From: Drosophila persimilis
Lineage: Eukaryota; Arthropoda; Insecta; Diptera; Drosophilidae
Direction of reading: 5' to 3'
NCBI RefSeq assembly: GCF_003286085.1
Contig: NW_020825358.1
Coordinates: 372,001 to 436,000, forward strand
Length of the DNA stretch: 64,000 bases
Shown here in pieces: positions 49,380 to 63,068 of the stretch. The position numbers were made by a program, and so were the translations under genes. The notes beneath the pieces were generated by a model. That model searched no databases. It had not been told where the DNA came from and was given only the letters and a program-made list of their open reading frames with translations. Numbering within the stretch: position 1 is the first letter of the stretch; the number at the start of each line of letters is the position of its first letter.

Positions 49380-52300
49380 TGTAAGCCACAAGAGAATATA
49401 GAATTTGATCTTCTACGTTGCCATCATTAGGAAGGAAGACAATTAGATGACATTTTCTTTAGAATTATATATATATCGGATCTACGAGTGTAAATAGCAA
49501 TATTAAAGAATATTAAATGATAATGAAAGTTTTCAGCTGGAGATGAACTTTATGAAGACAACTTTTGCTCAACTTTTTGACACTCCTCGGAACTGACACG
49601 TATTCCCCAAGCTCCACAAACACACAAAACCCAAAACCCAAATACCACATTTATGGTCGGCACGAGCCTAAAGAGACATTGTTTTTCTGAAAATTGCAAT
49701 GCAATTTTCCGACTAGTGGCAAACCCCAACCACAGTTCATAATTTTCGCAAATAAATTGGACCAGCAATGTACAGAAATTCGAGGCAGCAGAAATATGTT
49801 GGCTAGTGCAAATGGAAGAACCATTTTTGATATTCAATTTTCGCTCCCCAGCCACCCCCATAGAGAGAAGGCAGCCTAATTAATATTGTGAAAACAGAGA
49901 GGAGGAGAAGAGTCTCGTGTGGAGCAGAGGAATCAATCGCATATATTTTCCACAATTTTCAGGGAAAATTATGAATATCAGAAATGCAGTTTGCCAGGCG
50001 ACAATGAAATGCAAATTGTTTCAGCGAACAATTTTTGGTAAATATATTTCTAGCAGCAACTTTGCGAGGCCATGTGTGCGTCGAAAACTAATCGAGCGGA
50101 ATTTTCAGGGAAAATTGTGTTATTCGAGAGTAGGAGGAGTTTCTGAAGCTCACATAGGGCAACATGGTGATTGTGTGTGCTCTTGCAGGAGACTAGCTCT
50201 CCTATGATTTTAATATGGTTAAAAACCTAACAAGGACTTTTACGTGACGGAAAAGCAGTCACCTGGGAACCAGCTAAATGTTAGCTAACTGTTAGGCAAA
50301 CGGCCTTACTGGCCCCCAGACGAGCAGTTAAATTTACCAATTAGTTAGCATACTTTTAAACTTGAATGAAAATTAAAGCATCAAACCTTGAAATCACATT
50401 TACAACGCTTTTTTCCTCAGTGCCTCCTAAAAACTTCCTTTAGAACTATGTTTCTAACCTCTCACCAGGCTAGGAATCATGCAAATTGTTCTTAATGAAG
50501 TTTAGAGTGGATTTTGTGAGAATTTTGTGTTTTTTATTCGCTGTGTGAATAAAAACAAACTTTCTGACAGCAAAACCGTTGTAACAACGATAAACGCAGT
50601 GGTGTAAAAAGGCCAAAACCGGTAAAAAAAAATGTGTGTGTTATCTTTGTCAACTCTGGCAGCACTCAATTATGTGCATAAATGCAGTACTAAAAAAAAC
50701 CATGCACCCACAGTCACCCCCATAAATATACGTACACATACCAGACACCGACCTGGAAGCGAACAGCAGAACAGCAGAACACAAGAAGGACGAAAAAAGA
50801 ACAGCAAACAAAAGCCTGCAGCCCCCGCCCCGCACAAACAACACCCAAAGAAGTATTGTACATGCACACACACATTGAATGCTAAAAGTTTTCCTCCACC
50901 ACTGCAAGCCCCTCTACAATGCCCTGAATGACTTAATGGCATTTAGGGGGCAAAAGTAGAAATTATTTTAAATTGCAGAGTCCAGAACTTAGAGGACTTG
51001 CCGTTTCCCAGAGCAAAACAAATTACAAATTATGTCATTACGCGGGGTTTTCTTGCCGTTTTCTTTTTGTTCAAACAATTGTGTCTAAAAATAAAAACAT
51101 AATTTAAGTTTCCTGTTGCTGCAGCAGGTATCCAAAATCACTCAAAATTGGCAACATGCTCAAGCTTCTCTCCTTCTCTCCTGCTCGAGCTCCAGCGCTC
51201 CAGTGCTCCAGCGCCCCACCGCTTTTTGCGTTCGCGTTCGCGTTCGCTTCTACTTATAACTTTTGATTTCAGGCGAAATTATAAGCCAGAAATTTGCATA
51301 AGTTTGAGGAGAAATTTTATGCCAGAGATGGCAACAACAAAACCTACGCCGAGTGGCTGATGCAAAAAATATTGCATTGAGGGAAGTCGTGGGAGGAAGT
51401 GGAACACTTTCCAGCAGATTGTTTTTCCTTTGGCACGCTTATTGAGTTGCATAATAATAATAGCACCCTCTTGCGCTTTGACCTAAATATTCCATTGAAT
51501 GTTGTTGTTTTGGAGGATGCTCAAACTATCAAAGGACCCCTTTTTTTCTAACCGAATAATTAAACACGAAAATGTTTATTTTCCCTGTCGGGACTCGCGA
51601 CTCGCGACTTTGCATTGCTTTGTTGGGTCGTTATTCTGCTTTAATATCTGGAATTCAACACAGCAATATTTGCATCGATTTCGCTCGAAGATTTTTCTAT
51701 GTCAAAAGACCAAAGTATCATAAAGAAGTCATTGTAAAAATTTCATTCAATTCGATTCCATTTCCTACTGCGATTCACAATTCTTTTGTTATGTTCTTTC
51801 CAACAAAATAATATGATATCAATCGATGCCAGTTCTATTGTGAGTCTATTGATAATACAAAAGTAATGTTTTCTTTCTTAAAAAAATATAGAAAAATTAT
51901 ATATAGAAGTTATTTATTAAATCACATATCAAATTTACTTATTAAATAAAAAAATACATACATATGTACAGATATATCGAAAGAAAAATGCCAACATATT
52001 GAAATTATTAAATAAAATTTAATTGGATTTATAAGAAAAAAGGAAGAAATATAGTCCCTTAATTAATGGAATTGGTCGTCTATGCTTTCATATACAGTTT
52101 ATTGAAAGATTTTAGTGGAAGGCACACACATATAAGAATTTAAAAGTAAAAGTAAACCAAAAACCAAAATCAACGGATTAAAGCACTATTCTTGATATTT
52201 GAACTTTCCTTTGCCCCAAAATCTTGTATTAAAATGTACCCTTAAGGCAGACAAATTAAAATGTTGTCAGAGAGATGGATTACTTAAAACCAAAGCTTAA

Positions 52301-53279
52301 CAAGCGGAAAACTTAAGACTTTTCCTTTGGTATTACTCACATTTTATGCTACACTCGGGCGAACTTTATACGTGTGAAAGAAATCTTAAGCAAAGTTTAC
52401 TTTAAAGAAGGACAGACAAATAAATATTTATTATTCTTGACTTTATGAATTTTTCTTTCTGTATTTACAGAACTCTAAATCAATAACTTTAAGCCCCTCC
52501 ACAAGGTCATGGACTCTGCCCTTCAACAACGAAAAATACTGTCCATCAAACATCTGTCCTCGACATTCGCCCCAAAATCACTAATTAATTAACAGAGACA
52601 GCAGCTTAACGATGGACCCACAAAATCCAGCAAATTCCTGCCAATGGTGGTACTTTTTAATTAGTTCCCTTTATGGCAGAAGTTATGTGAGCGTTTAATG
52701 CATTTTGACAGTCGAAATCAAAAGACAAAAGTCAGAGCGGAATGCTTTCAGAAAATTTAAATGTTTTGAATGCGGTTTTGCAGTTTTCAGTGGAATTCGA
52801 GATTTGTTAACTCACCTGAAATGGCCAGGAATATGCCACACACCACAACAGGAACCACACGGATCACAATCCAAGCCCAGACCGACACCGACACTGAGCT
52901 GTGGCATATAAAAAATACATTCTCTCTTTTATGATGACATGGAACACGGTCGAAAGTTTCAAAAAGTTTTAGAAATTTCACATAATAAAGTTCCCAGAAA
53001 TTTATCCTGCTCGATTTTTGAAGAGATTTATGCTCCACAAATTTGAGGAAAATAAAAAGTCACTTTTATCAAAAAAAAAACAAAAAAAAAAGATTGGAAT
53101 GAAAAGCTGGGAAATCCATTCACATTTTAAGCATACAAAAAATTAACGGCACATTTAACGGTCAACGCTCATGCGACTCTGAATGGCAGGCAGTCCGCCG
53201 TTTTTGGGTTCGGCACAAAAAAAAAGCGGCACCACGACAACGGCAGCATTTTCAAAATATTTAAACGCGTTTATAGGCA

Positions 53280-54120
53280 GCACATCTCCTTCGCTCTTTC
53301 ACTCTATTCTGGAGTGAGGGGAGTACAGGTGTACAGTAGTACAGCATATGTGTGTATTATACCTGAAACTTCTCTCTCCTGTGTGCTTATAAGTGTGTGG
53401 TCGTGTGTGTGAGTGTATTTAGCTGACCGTTGCGATATGCCTTTTGGCTGATTTGTCGATTTCCCACTGAAGCTGAAGCAGAAGCTGAATCTAAATGCTC
53501 CCGTTCACAATCCTGGCACGTTCGCACGCCGTGAAGTCCCCAAACAGACTAAGTGCCGTGCCTGACTCCGGCGCGAGGCGATGCGACGTGTGCCGCCGCG
53601 AAGCAACAGCTAGAAAAAGTCCCAATCAAACGTAAAAATTTCCCTAAACTGTTGCGCAAAGAGGGGAAGTCCCGAAACCCGTAACCGAAGGACCCCGACC
53701 CCAGTAACAGTAGTCCCAGTCTCACAGTTTCAAAGCCAGACAGCCGCGCCGCACTCTCGTACATGTACTAAAAAAGAGGAGGCGGTGGCCAGGGCGCAGG
53801 CGCCATAAAGAGGGGCGACTCCAGGCCAAGAACAGCTGAGAAGCAACAGTTTGTTGTGGCAAGGGAAGGCGCGGGAGTCGGAGCAGAGACAGGCAGCCAG
53901 CCGCCGGTTGCCAGAAGTGGGTCTCTCAGTCAATGTCACACTCGTGGAGTTTTATACTTGGAAGGGCATGTAAATGGGCTTTTCGTAGGGGGGTGGGGGG
54001 TGGGGGGAAGGAGCATGGTGGATTTTAGACCAAGACCAGGGCCAGGAGCAGGACGAATACGAGAACCGAGGCCGTTTGGCAGCTGATTTGACTTTCACGC
54101 TTGTTGCGCCTTCACCCTAA
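53280..54120. promoter_or_regulatory. GC- and CpG-richer island, possible promoter/5' UTR
   Basis: An 0.8-kb segment is clearly richer in GC and CpG than its AT-rich flanks and lacks credible coding sequence. It has a TATA-like TTTAAACGCGTTTATA at its edge (near 53262-53277). The composition resembles a fly promoter with a GC-rich 5' UTR, potentially a distal promoter of the minus-strand SCYL2-like gene. The direction cannot be decided from sequence alone. Confidence 0.2.
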
Positions 54121-57100
54121 GCCTTAATGGTGGCTGGCATGCTGGTGGGTGTCGGTTGCCATTTGAAAAGTGCGTTCCGAAGCGGGGCAATTATGCCAAG
54201 CAGTCGGTGGCTATGAGCTTTCGCGTTGAAAGGGAGCATCATGTGGCGACTGGACCAGGCGCTACCTCTCCTCTGCTGCAATTAGTATGCAGAGCAAGAA
54301 CATTAACGCAATTTTATTTGCACATTAAGAAGAGCAGTATCAGCAGAAGCAACATCAGCAGCTGCGCCAGCAGGTGACCTCTGACCCGAGCCCCAGACGA
54401 ACGTCGCGAACGTGACGCACATATATCAGGTGTATTTAATTAGTTGGCAATTTTTATTCCACACATGAACTCCCGCGTCCTGTCGCCAAAGTTTACTTTA
54501 TCTTTCCGTTCATTGTTTCTCCACCGCCGGCGCATGGCGGTCGGGACGTTAGTCAACACTGATTACTGTCTGCTTTTTTTGATGGCGATGACAAAGCAAT
54601 GGGCGATAAATGCACGATCATAACGGGGGAATCGATAAAGCAGGGCTGCATTTTGCTATTAAGGGGACTTCAATTTGCTGAGGGCACTTCATTTTGTTTG
54701 TGGCTTTTTTGTAGAATTGTTATATAGCCTCAAGGTAAGCATTTCATTTCTAAACGTAATTGAAAACTTTCACAGCCTTTCCGCACGGCTGGCCCTAATG
54801 AAGCTTAATAATTGAGCAAGCTATTAATAAATATTTGTTCAATTAGCAAAGTACTCACAGATGCACTGAAATTAATGGCAAGGCTAAATCGTAAGGTCAT
54901 CTGGCAAAAGTGGCACCACCAGCAACAGCAACAGCAAAAGCAACAGCAACAGGAGAAGCAACAGCAAAAGCAAAGCGAAACGAAGCGAAAGCACTTGCCA
55001 CTTGCCCTGGCGCCCTAGCGCCCTGCCGCAGTTGATTGCGACGCTTCTTTATAAATAACGCCCCAGCAAGTATGCAGGATAAAATGTGAGCTGCGGCCCT
55101 TGAGTTGCATGCCCCCCACCCACCCACACACACACACAGAGTTGTTTTCTCTCTATGGCATGATGGGTGGTGGTCTGCCAGTCCCGTTCACATTTTCCCG
55201 TTCCCATAGCCGTGTGTTTGCTTTCTATGTTTTTCCTATGCTGTTTGCTTTGCGTTACACACAAGCAGCACCGACAGCATCAGCAACAGCTTTTGTGTTT
55301 ATTCAAAGACGAAGGAGGGGGCAGCTGGGGGGCCTGAAAACGGAAAACGGATAAACGGTCGTATGCCAGCCAGCTTCCAGCTTCCAGCTTCCAGTTGCAT
55401 TCGCGATGGCTAATGGCCTGCATCAATGCATCAGCTATTTATTCGCCAGCCATCTAGGCTATCAGACCTACGGGTGGTTCCACAGGTAAAATAAATACAA
55501 ACACATATGCACGACAATAAAGATCTCGTTTCAAAAAAAATAATACGAGTATATGGATATGTTTTGCTGGAAAAGTTCAAGTGCCGTGCCGCTTGATTGT
55601 TCGGTTTTTAATTCTGCGGCTTCTGCCGCTGAATTGATGTGAATATTTTATGGCTGCCCCCACAAACCAAATATATAAATACATAAAATACAATGTAAGT
55701 AATGTGCGGAAATCAAAACTGAAAGCCCTGTCGAGCAGTCATTACATTTGTACGCACAACCACAGCAGCCGCAAAGAACAACAAATCATTTCCGTTTCCG
55801 CTTCTGCCTATAAAAACAAGTCAAGTCAGAAATTTTTTGAATACATTTTGGTGCGCTCTTGCGGGCAGGGTTTGATTTAAATGATTTTTTTTAAATATGT
55901 ACTTTGCCATCACTTTGAGCATTGAATTTTGCTGAAGTTCCATTTTTTTGTTTAAGAATTTATGATATTTTCACTATCATCAGTAGGGGTATCAATGCAT
56001 GAATGTACATTTTAGTTACAGAAGATTCAGCCCCCATTTAACGACCAGAAAGGGAACCCACGCATATGCATATATATGCATGTATGTGTATTGATGTATT
56101 GATTGATTTTGGTCCAATTCAAATATGAAGTGAACTAAATTATGCGTTCATACATGTACTTGCTGTGGGCGCTTTGGTTTGTTAGCAAAACAATTTGAAA
56201 ATTTAGGTTGATTTCTGTGCTCGTACACAAAATTAATTGACCGAGTTTGCTTGGTCGCCCGTTTGTGGGGACAGGACAATTAGGTTTTGGGGCAATTCCA
56301 TGCCGACATGCTGGACATGCCGGACATGCACACCGACAGCGTACATTGACCACAGAAGCCAGCTCTGACGATGGACCGTTCTCCACCTCTCTATTTCTGG
56401 TCATTAGTGTGGCATAATAACAATTACAACAGCAACAAGCGGTAGTAACAAAGCCATTTTACACTGGCCTACGCACAACGGCCTACACAATACACACAGA
56501 TAGGGTAATACAAACATGAAAGTTAATTAAACCGAAAGCAGACTGACATGAATTTATATGGTCTAATAATATGCCACTATCCCGAGGGCGAAGGACCTCG
56601 CAGCAACAGCACCAGCATCCTTCCTCCCTCCCTTCCGCAGCCGCAGGCCACCCACAGATCTCTCCCACCACAGCTCTCCCTCTCTCTCAGCGCTTCTCTT
56701 GTCCTAGTAGGTCCTAGTAGATTTACATGGTCCTGTGTGGTGGGGACGGGGGGCGGATTACGCTTCGGTTAATAGCAGACAATAATTAAAAGTGACAAGT
56801 AAATTAGTTTCTGCCGTCAAACTGATTGTGAAAAGAATACACCGTCGGTCGGTGCAGGGGCTGATGGCTGGTGGCTGGTGGCAGTGCGTTTAGCAATTTT
56901 TATTAGCTACCAAACAACGGCTTCAGCAATCACCGTCTCGCTCCGTACGGTGGAAGCGATACGGCTAAGAGTTTCCGGTTTTGGGGATTCGCACCTGCCC
57001 CGGCAGGAGCATGCGTTGTGCGTTCAGCGATGGGCTTTTGGCGATGTTTTATTCATGCGACTATTAACAGATTTTATCACGCTACAAATATGCACTACAG

Positions 57101-60100
57101 GGCGTATGCATAATAAATTGCAGACACTGCCGGGCATTGTTCTCCACTGCTTCGGCCTCCTGCCTGCCACATTCTGCTGCTCCTTGGTTATTGCTGCAGC
57201 AGCTGCTCTCTCTCGCACGCCGCTGAATCTGTGCCGCATTTTGCGGCAATCTTTGGTCTCATTTTATGAGGGGACGCATTTTTATTTTATGACCTTGTTT
57301 ATGCCTGTCACATGGCCCAAAGTCTTTAAAAACCAACCACAACTTTGATGAACTCGTAAAAACCACCAAAGAAACGAATAAGTGCCCACGAATTAGTTGT
57401 GCCCCCAGAGGGTTTCGACTAATAGTTACTCAGCGATTGATTGTATGAATAATGAGAAGAAGTGAAGGAGAATTGATTGAAATTGTCATAAAAAAAAGGC
57501 CTACACAATCATATATTCCCTGCGTTAATTGGTCTTTTATAGAAAATAAAGAACTCTTATGTTTCTCTTATATTTCTTCTTATATCAATTCTATAGGTTT
57601 CCCGCAGTAATCTGATAAACAGAGTACTTCCCTGCAACTAAACTTCAATTAAATCGAAGATATTTTTTAGCATTCTCCAATGCTCTTCCATACATCCACC
57701 AAATAATGTGTACAGACCAAAACGAAAGCTTACAGAACATCTGAAAATTCTCTGAAATTAATCTAGCACTCCAACAAGTAGCGTGTTCTGGTGGCCCTGC
57801 CCTCTGCTCCGAGGGACGTCTGTCTGCTGCTCCTGCTGTTGCTGCTTCTGCTGCTATTCATGGTGCTGCTTCCGATGCCTCTTCATGAATGAGTGAATAA
57901 ATTCCAAAAATGGATGTCAAAAAAGCGTCACAGAGAAATTAATGATGACTTTTATACGCGAGCAATTCATGGCATTTTTATAATAAACCCACACGCACAT
58001 ACATACAGCCGCACACACCCACACACAGATACATACACATCCATACGCACAAGATACCTTTAATTTGATTTCGAACGAAAAAGAAAGCGAACAAAAATGT
58101 GGAAAATATTTCTTTATATGAACGCATGGGGGAAATATTCAGAAAAAAATGGGATGACACATACAGGAAAGATGGAGAGAGGGAGAGAGGGAGAGAGGGA
58201 GGAAATGTATCCCAAAATCCGATATGTGCGTGCGGGTGTGCGTGTGTGTGTGTGGGTGGGTGGGTGTGTGAGGATTTTTTGTTGTGAGTTGGCGACTTTT
58301 AAAAAAGCTTTTTTATGCTCGTTTGCATATATATCCTGATTTTGATGCCATTCAAAGTCAGTTTAGCAGCCATCATTCGATTTATAAAGCATAATAAGAC
58401 AATCGGACTAAATTCTACGCTATGCACCGGCTGAGACCTTCTCCTCGGGCCAACTTGTCAGCTTCTGTCGGTTTCTTGGCCAGCAGCAAAGTCTTTCCAA
58501 GTATTTGCGACACAAAAGTTTCTTTCTTTCTTTCCCTATTTTAAAACTAAAAGCCAAACTAAACAAACGACCAATGAGAAGTGTCACCCAGCAGCCGGAA
58601 ATTTCTGTGGGAGGAGGCAGTGGATATAGCGGTCCTTGGTGAAGGTGACGTTGCGGTTGCAAAAGTTGTATTTTATTGGGATTGGAAAATTCCTAGAGTA
58701 TAAATCATTTCCAAGAAATGCAATATTGCTTAGCAAAGTTTTGTGGTTCAGGTTTGACTAATAAGAAGAGGATTCATCTGGCTAGATTTATAATATCTGC
58801 ATAAATATTAATAAATATGCTAACAAATATCCCACTTTTTATTGAATTATTCATGGCCTCAAATATTCAGAGCACACAAATGAGGTTATTTATTGGTGGC
58901 ATTTCATTCATATAAAATTACATATTCGTAAAGAAAATTATCATAAAATAAAAGATAAATTCATTTATCGCTATTCGAGTAAAAATAAAGCAAAAGTTGA
59001 ATTTATTTATAGCTACTCGTTATTCAATTGATTACATTTCCATTGAGTGGCTAATAAGATGTTTATTATTCACGGGAAATCAATTCAACAACAAGTAATT
59101 ATTAATTGGCAGGAAAGTGGCAAATACCACTACCTTAAGTGGCTGAAAGTATTTTTCCTGGAATTGTAACTAACTTAGAATAACCATCATCTCTATAATT
59201 CATAGTAACTTTCACTGTTGCATTTCTTTAGAAATAGCTTTTAAAGTCATTAATTACATTTTAGGTCAGATCAATTATCATACTCATATGCTCGATGGAA
59301 TTTCATTAGGCAGTAAGCCCCAACTTAATAGTCTGCCTCATAATCCTAAATGAATTAACACCATCTACCAAATTTAAAGCCGCAATTGAGTTTAGACGAC
59401 CAGCTACCGTACCCGTACCCGTACCCGTATACCCGTAATCAAAGACAATCAATAAACTCATTTAACCTGATTAGATTAAGAACTTTTGTTTTGGTTGACA
59501 GACTTGAAAGGAAAGGATCGAAAGGAGAGCCGTCCTTCGTCCCTTTTCTTGTGTCCGTTTTCTATTTGGCCGGTGTCCTTCGAGCCGTGCCGTGCCCTCC
59601 TTCCTTGTGGCCAAGAGTGCAATCAATTGCAAATTGAAAATTCAATTTTCGTTAATCCGCTTAAGCTAACGTTGTGCCATACCTCGTCCGTTTCATAATT
59701 GAACATTTTCCCAGCAACTCATACATGTATGCCATGCCGTATGAATAGTGTGCATCTATGTGTGTGTGTGTGTGTGGGTGGGGGGAGGGAATGTGGCACA
59801 CAAGTTTTCGGTTACCATGACGAGGTTTTTGCGGTTGCTGCTGTTGCAACTGCAAACATTTTTGCAGCCAACCAAAAACCAAAGCAAAGGCAAAAGCAAA
59901 CGCCAACATATTCTATACGGTTTCGGTTGTTTCCCCTCGCTGCGCGAAAAAATCTGCTCAGTTCATGTAAATGGAGCCCGAAGCATTTTTGGCAAAAGGG
60001 TTTGATCCTGGATGGCGTGGCGTCCATCAGAATTCTAGTGCAAATGTTGACATTGAATTGGCTTCTGTTTTCTGAGAAAAAAGTCCGAAAAATGACTTGG

Positions 60101-60856
60101 AAGATTAAATCTACAAAGGCATAAAGCTACAGGCGATTTTCTCTGTCCCCTGAGAGCCGTTCTATGCGCCATTCATTTCCTCTCCTCTCATTCGTTAGAA
60201 AGGTACAAAAATTTCAATTTAATTGCAAGTTAAATGTACAAAGGGAGGATACGAATCTAGACAGTAATTCCCTGCTGCCTCCCATCAAGGTCAAGGCTTT
60301 TCTGCTTTTGCTGCCTCGAAACTCGTCTGGGGACCTTTCATATCTTACGAGTATATGTATAGAGTCTGAACTTTTAATTAGTCCGCTGGTCGGAACAACA
60401 GACCGGAAATTAAGAGAGTGAACTGTTTGTGGGTGAGAGCAGACAGTCACTATATCTGTGTTCCGTGTGGTGTGTCCAGTTTCCAGTGTCCAGTGTCCAG
60501 TGTCCTGTGTGTTTTTATAAGCCCCCACACACGAGGCTGGGAATCCCGTCCAACACTGATGTCCTTTCCATGCAGGAAATACTTTAATAAGAACTTCAAT
60601 GGTAGAGGCAGTGGCAGAGGCGACGCCTAGCAGCCAGACCAGACCAGAACCAGTGCTCAAAAGGTACCGTACCTCTTGCTCGCTGTTCATTTTGATGAGT
60701 GCATGGGGGGCGTTGCCGTGGGGACATCAGCTTTCATATGAAGTACATACTGTCTACTGCATGCGTGGACCGACTATTAATTAGCCTTTGTATTAAAGCA
60801 GCGCACAAACTGAAATGCATTTTTCACTGCCTGTTGCATCTCGTTTTCCTCCTGAA

Positions 60857-60882
60857 GCTGCTGCTGCTGCTGCTGCTGCTGC
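60857..60882. repeat. (CTG)8 trinucleotide repeat
   Basis: Perfect trinucleotide run in non-coding DNA. Confidence 0.9.
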
Positions 60883-63030
60883 TTGCTCCACGTTCTTGCC
60901 CCATGAATGTCCAAACGGATGTTTATCCGTTGAAAAATGCATAAAAACGAGAACTCCGATGCGTACACGTATGCGAAGTGCATGCAAATGCTCTTGCAGC
61001 CAGGGGACGGAATGGGAGTCATTTTTGGGCAGTAAAAGGCATGTGAGAAGTGCTCGAATCGACTATGATGCACCGTGTGGTTAGCCAAGGGTTCTCAGAA
61101 AAAATTCAGAAATTCATGGACAGAGGAATGTATGTAGAAAATGATCCATGAGGGGCACACGAGATGAATATTTAAATTTTTACTGGGGGGAAAACACTTT
61201 TTTGACGCCGTGTACTCATATGTCAGGAGAGTAGTGGTGCACACACCTGTCGCCGCCATTGGTACTGTCACCCAGTTGCAACCAAATACACTCTCCAAAT
61301 CCCAGGTGTTCCCTGTATAAAAGCAATAACAACAATATGCATATTGCAAGGATACCATCTGGGGCAGTGCAAGAACGAAAGAGAGAGAGGGCGACAGAAG
61401 AGGAGGAGATGGCGAGAGTGATAGAGTGTGCAACAAGACTCCAGCCGCACAGGAAGCAGCGTAATCGCAGTTTGAGCTGCACTCGAGCAACATTTTGGGT
61501 GGTTTTGGCCACATCGTTAGTTCCGCACTTTGCTGTCTGCCACGTGCGGGGGTGCTACATCTGTATGTGTGTGTGTGTGTGTGTCTGTGCGGGGGTGAGG
61601 CGTAGGTGTGGCACGTAGCTTGGATGGCCATGCAACTGCATTATTTGCAAACTTGCTACAGTGGCAGTCAACCATCTCCTGTGCCACAGATGAGCAGGCG
61701 GTTGTAAAAACTTCGCTCCGCAATATGCGACCCATCAAAAAGGAGCAGCAGCATCCGTTCTCTGTCTATGTCTCTGTCTCTGTTTCAACGTCTCTATCTT
61801 CCTCGCTTTCTCCGCATACACACACACATACATACATGCCTACATACATCCCACCTCTCTGTTCTTTACGCCTCACTTCTCTCTGTGCCACTAATTAGAG
61901 TCACGCAATGCGCAACGACATGCCACCGCTGCCTTTTGGGGGTCCTTTTATCTTACGTTTTAACTCGATTTCCGGCTTGATGCGCTTTTATTTGTGTCGA
62001 TTGTCGGATGGCCGGAAATTAGTTTCGTTTATTCTTTGCTATGCCATATATTTTTGGGGTATATATCCCCTTTATTCCCTCTCTCTCTCTCTCTAAGCGT
62101 GTAGGTGTGTGTGTGTGTGTTTGTGTTTGTATGTAGTCCACCAATTTCGACTATTTGCATGGCTGAAGGAGTTCAAGGAGAGAGGACGGCCTGCAATCAA
62201 TTTACTGGAACTTGACTACGAATCGAAAGCTCCGCTGGGCCTGGCAGAGATGTGACCCATGGCCAGGCCATTTCCTCATATTTCTTTGGAAACTAGAGCA
62301 GACCAGCAGCAAAGCAAAGCCCAGAGCAGCACTTTGGTTAATGAAAACTTACAGCAGCTTCCCCTCACTTGCCTTCAATTACACAACAGAACAGAACAGA
62401 GCAGAACAGAGCAGAACAGAACAGAGTTTCCCTCAAAAGAATGCTGAGAAATGTATCCAAAAGCATTTACACTTTGTGGTCAATAACGAAAACCATTCAA
62501 TTTAAGTTATTTTTGCGAACTCCAGAGATTTAAAATTTGAGTTGTCTTTGGAAACTTTTTTTATCTACCGCATTTGGAAAGCTGAGAGTGGGTCCCGAAT
62601 TTACATTGGCATTCGACTCTCGTGCTGTGGCTATGGCAATTTGCGTCAAGCCACAAAAAGCGACGTCGACACTCGTCTTCGCTCTGTATTAAGGAGGAGA
62701 AGGACTTCGACGTAGTAGATGAAAGGGGTCGTCGTTGAGTCATCTCTGGGGGCCCACACGCAATGCCAATGGATTGTAAATGGAGGGCTGAGATTCGGTT
62801 TCGGCTTGTTAAAGTAGAAATAACAATTCCTAGAATTACAATAAAATTCAACGCAACAGCAACAATGGCAACAGGCTAAGTAGAGGCATTACCCTTTGGA
62901 AGCCAGCAGGGGCACCACCTCCGCCATGGCTGGCTGCCACTTGAAGCACTTTAAGCTGTTGCTGTCGTCTCAGTTGTCGGTCTTGGTTTCTGGGTCTTGG
63001 GTTCCAGGGTTTCAGCGTTTCTCGGCTCCT

Positions 63031-63068
63031 GCCGTACCGTACCGTACCGTACCGTACCGTGTCGTGTC
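63031..63068. repeat. (CCGTA)n pentamer repeat with CGTGT tail
   Basis: Five to six perfect pentamers followed by two CGTGT variants. Confidence 0.9.

Noticed and set aside
52814..52910. Minus-strand AUG frame (MPQLSVGVGLGL) running into a strong GTGAGT donor
   Set aside because: Cys/Gly/Val-rich low-complexity peptide and no phase-compatible partner exon that I could establish.
59699..60124. 141-aa plus-strand open frame
   Set aside because: Begins in a GT microsatellite and shows no conserved-looking segment.
61095..61631. 178-aa minus-strand open frame
   Set aside because: Composed of Thr/His and Ser/Leu repeats from microsatellites; no domain seen.
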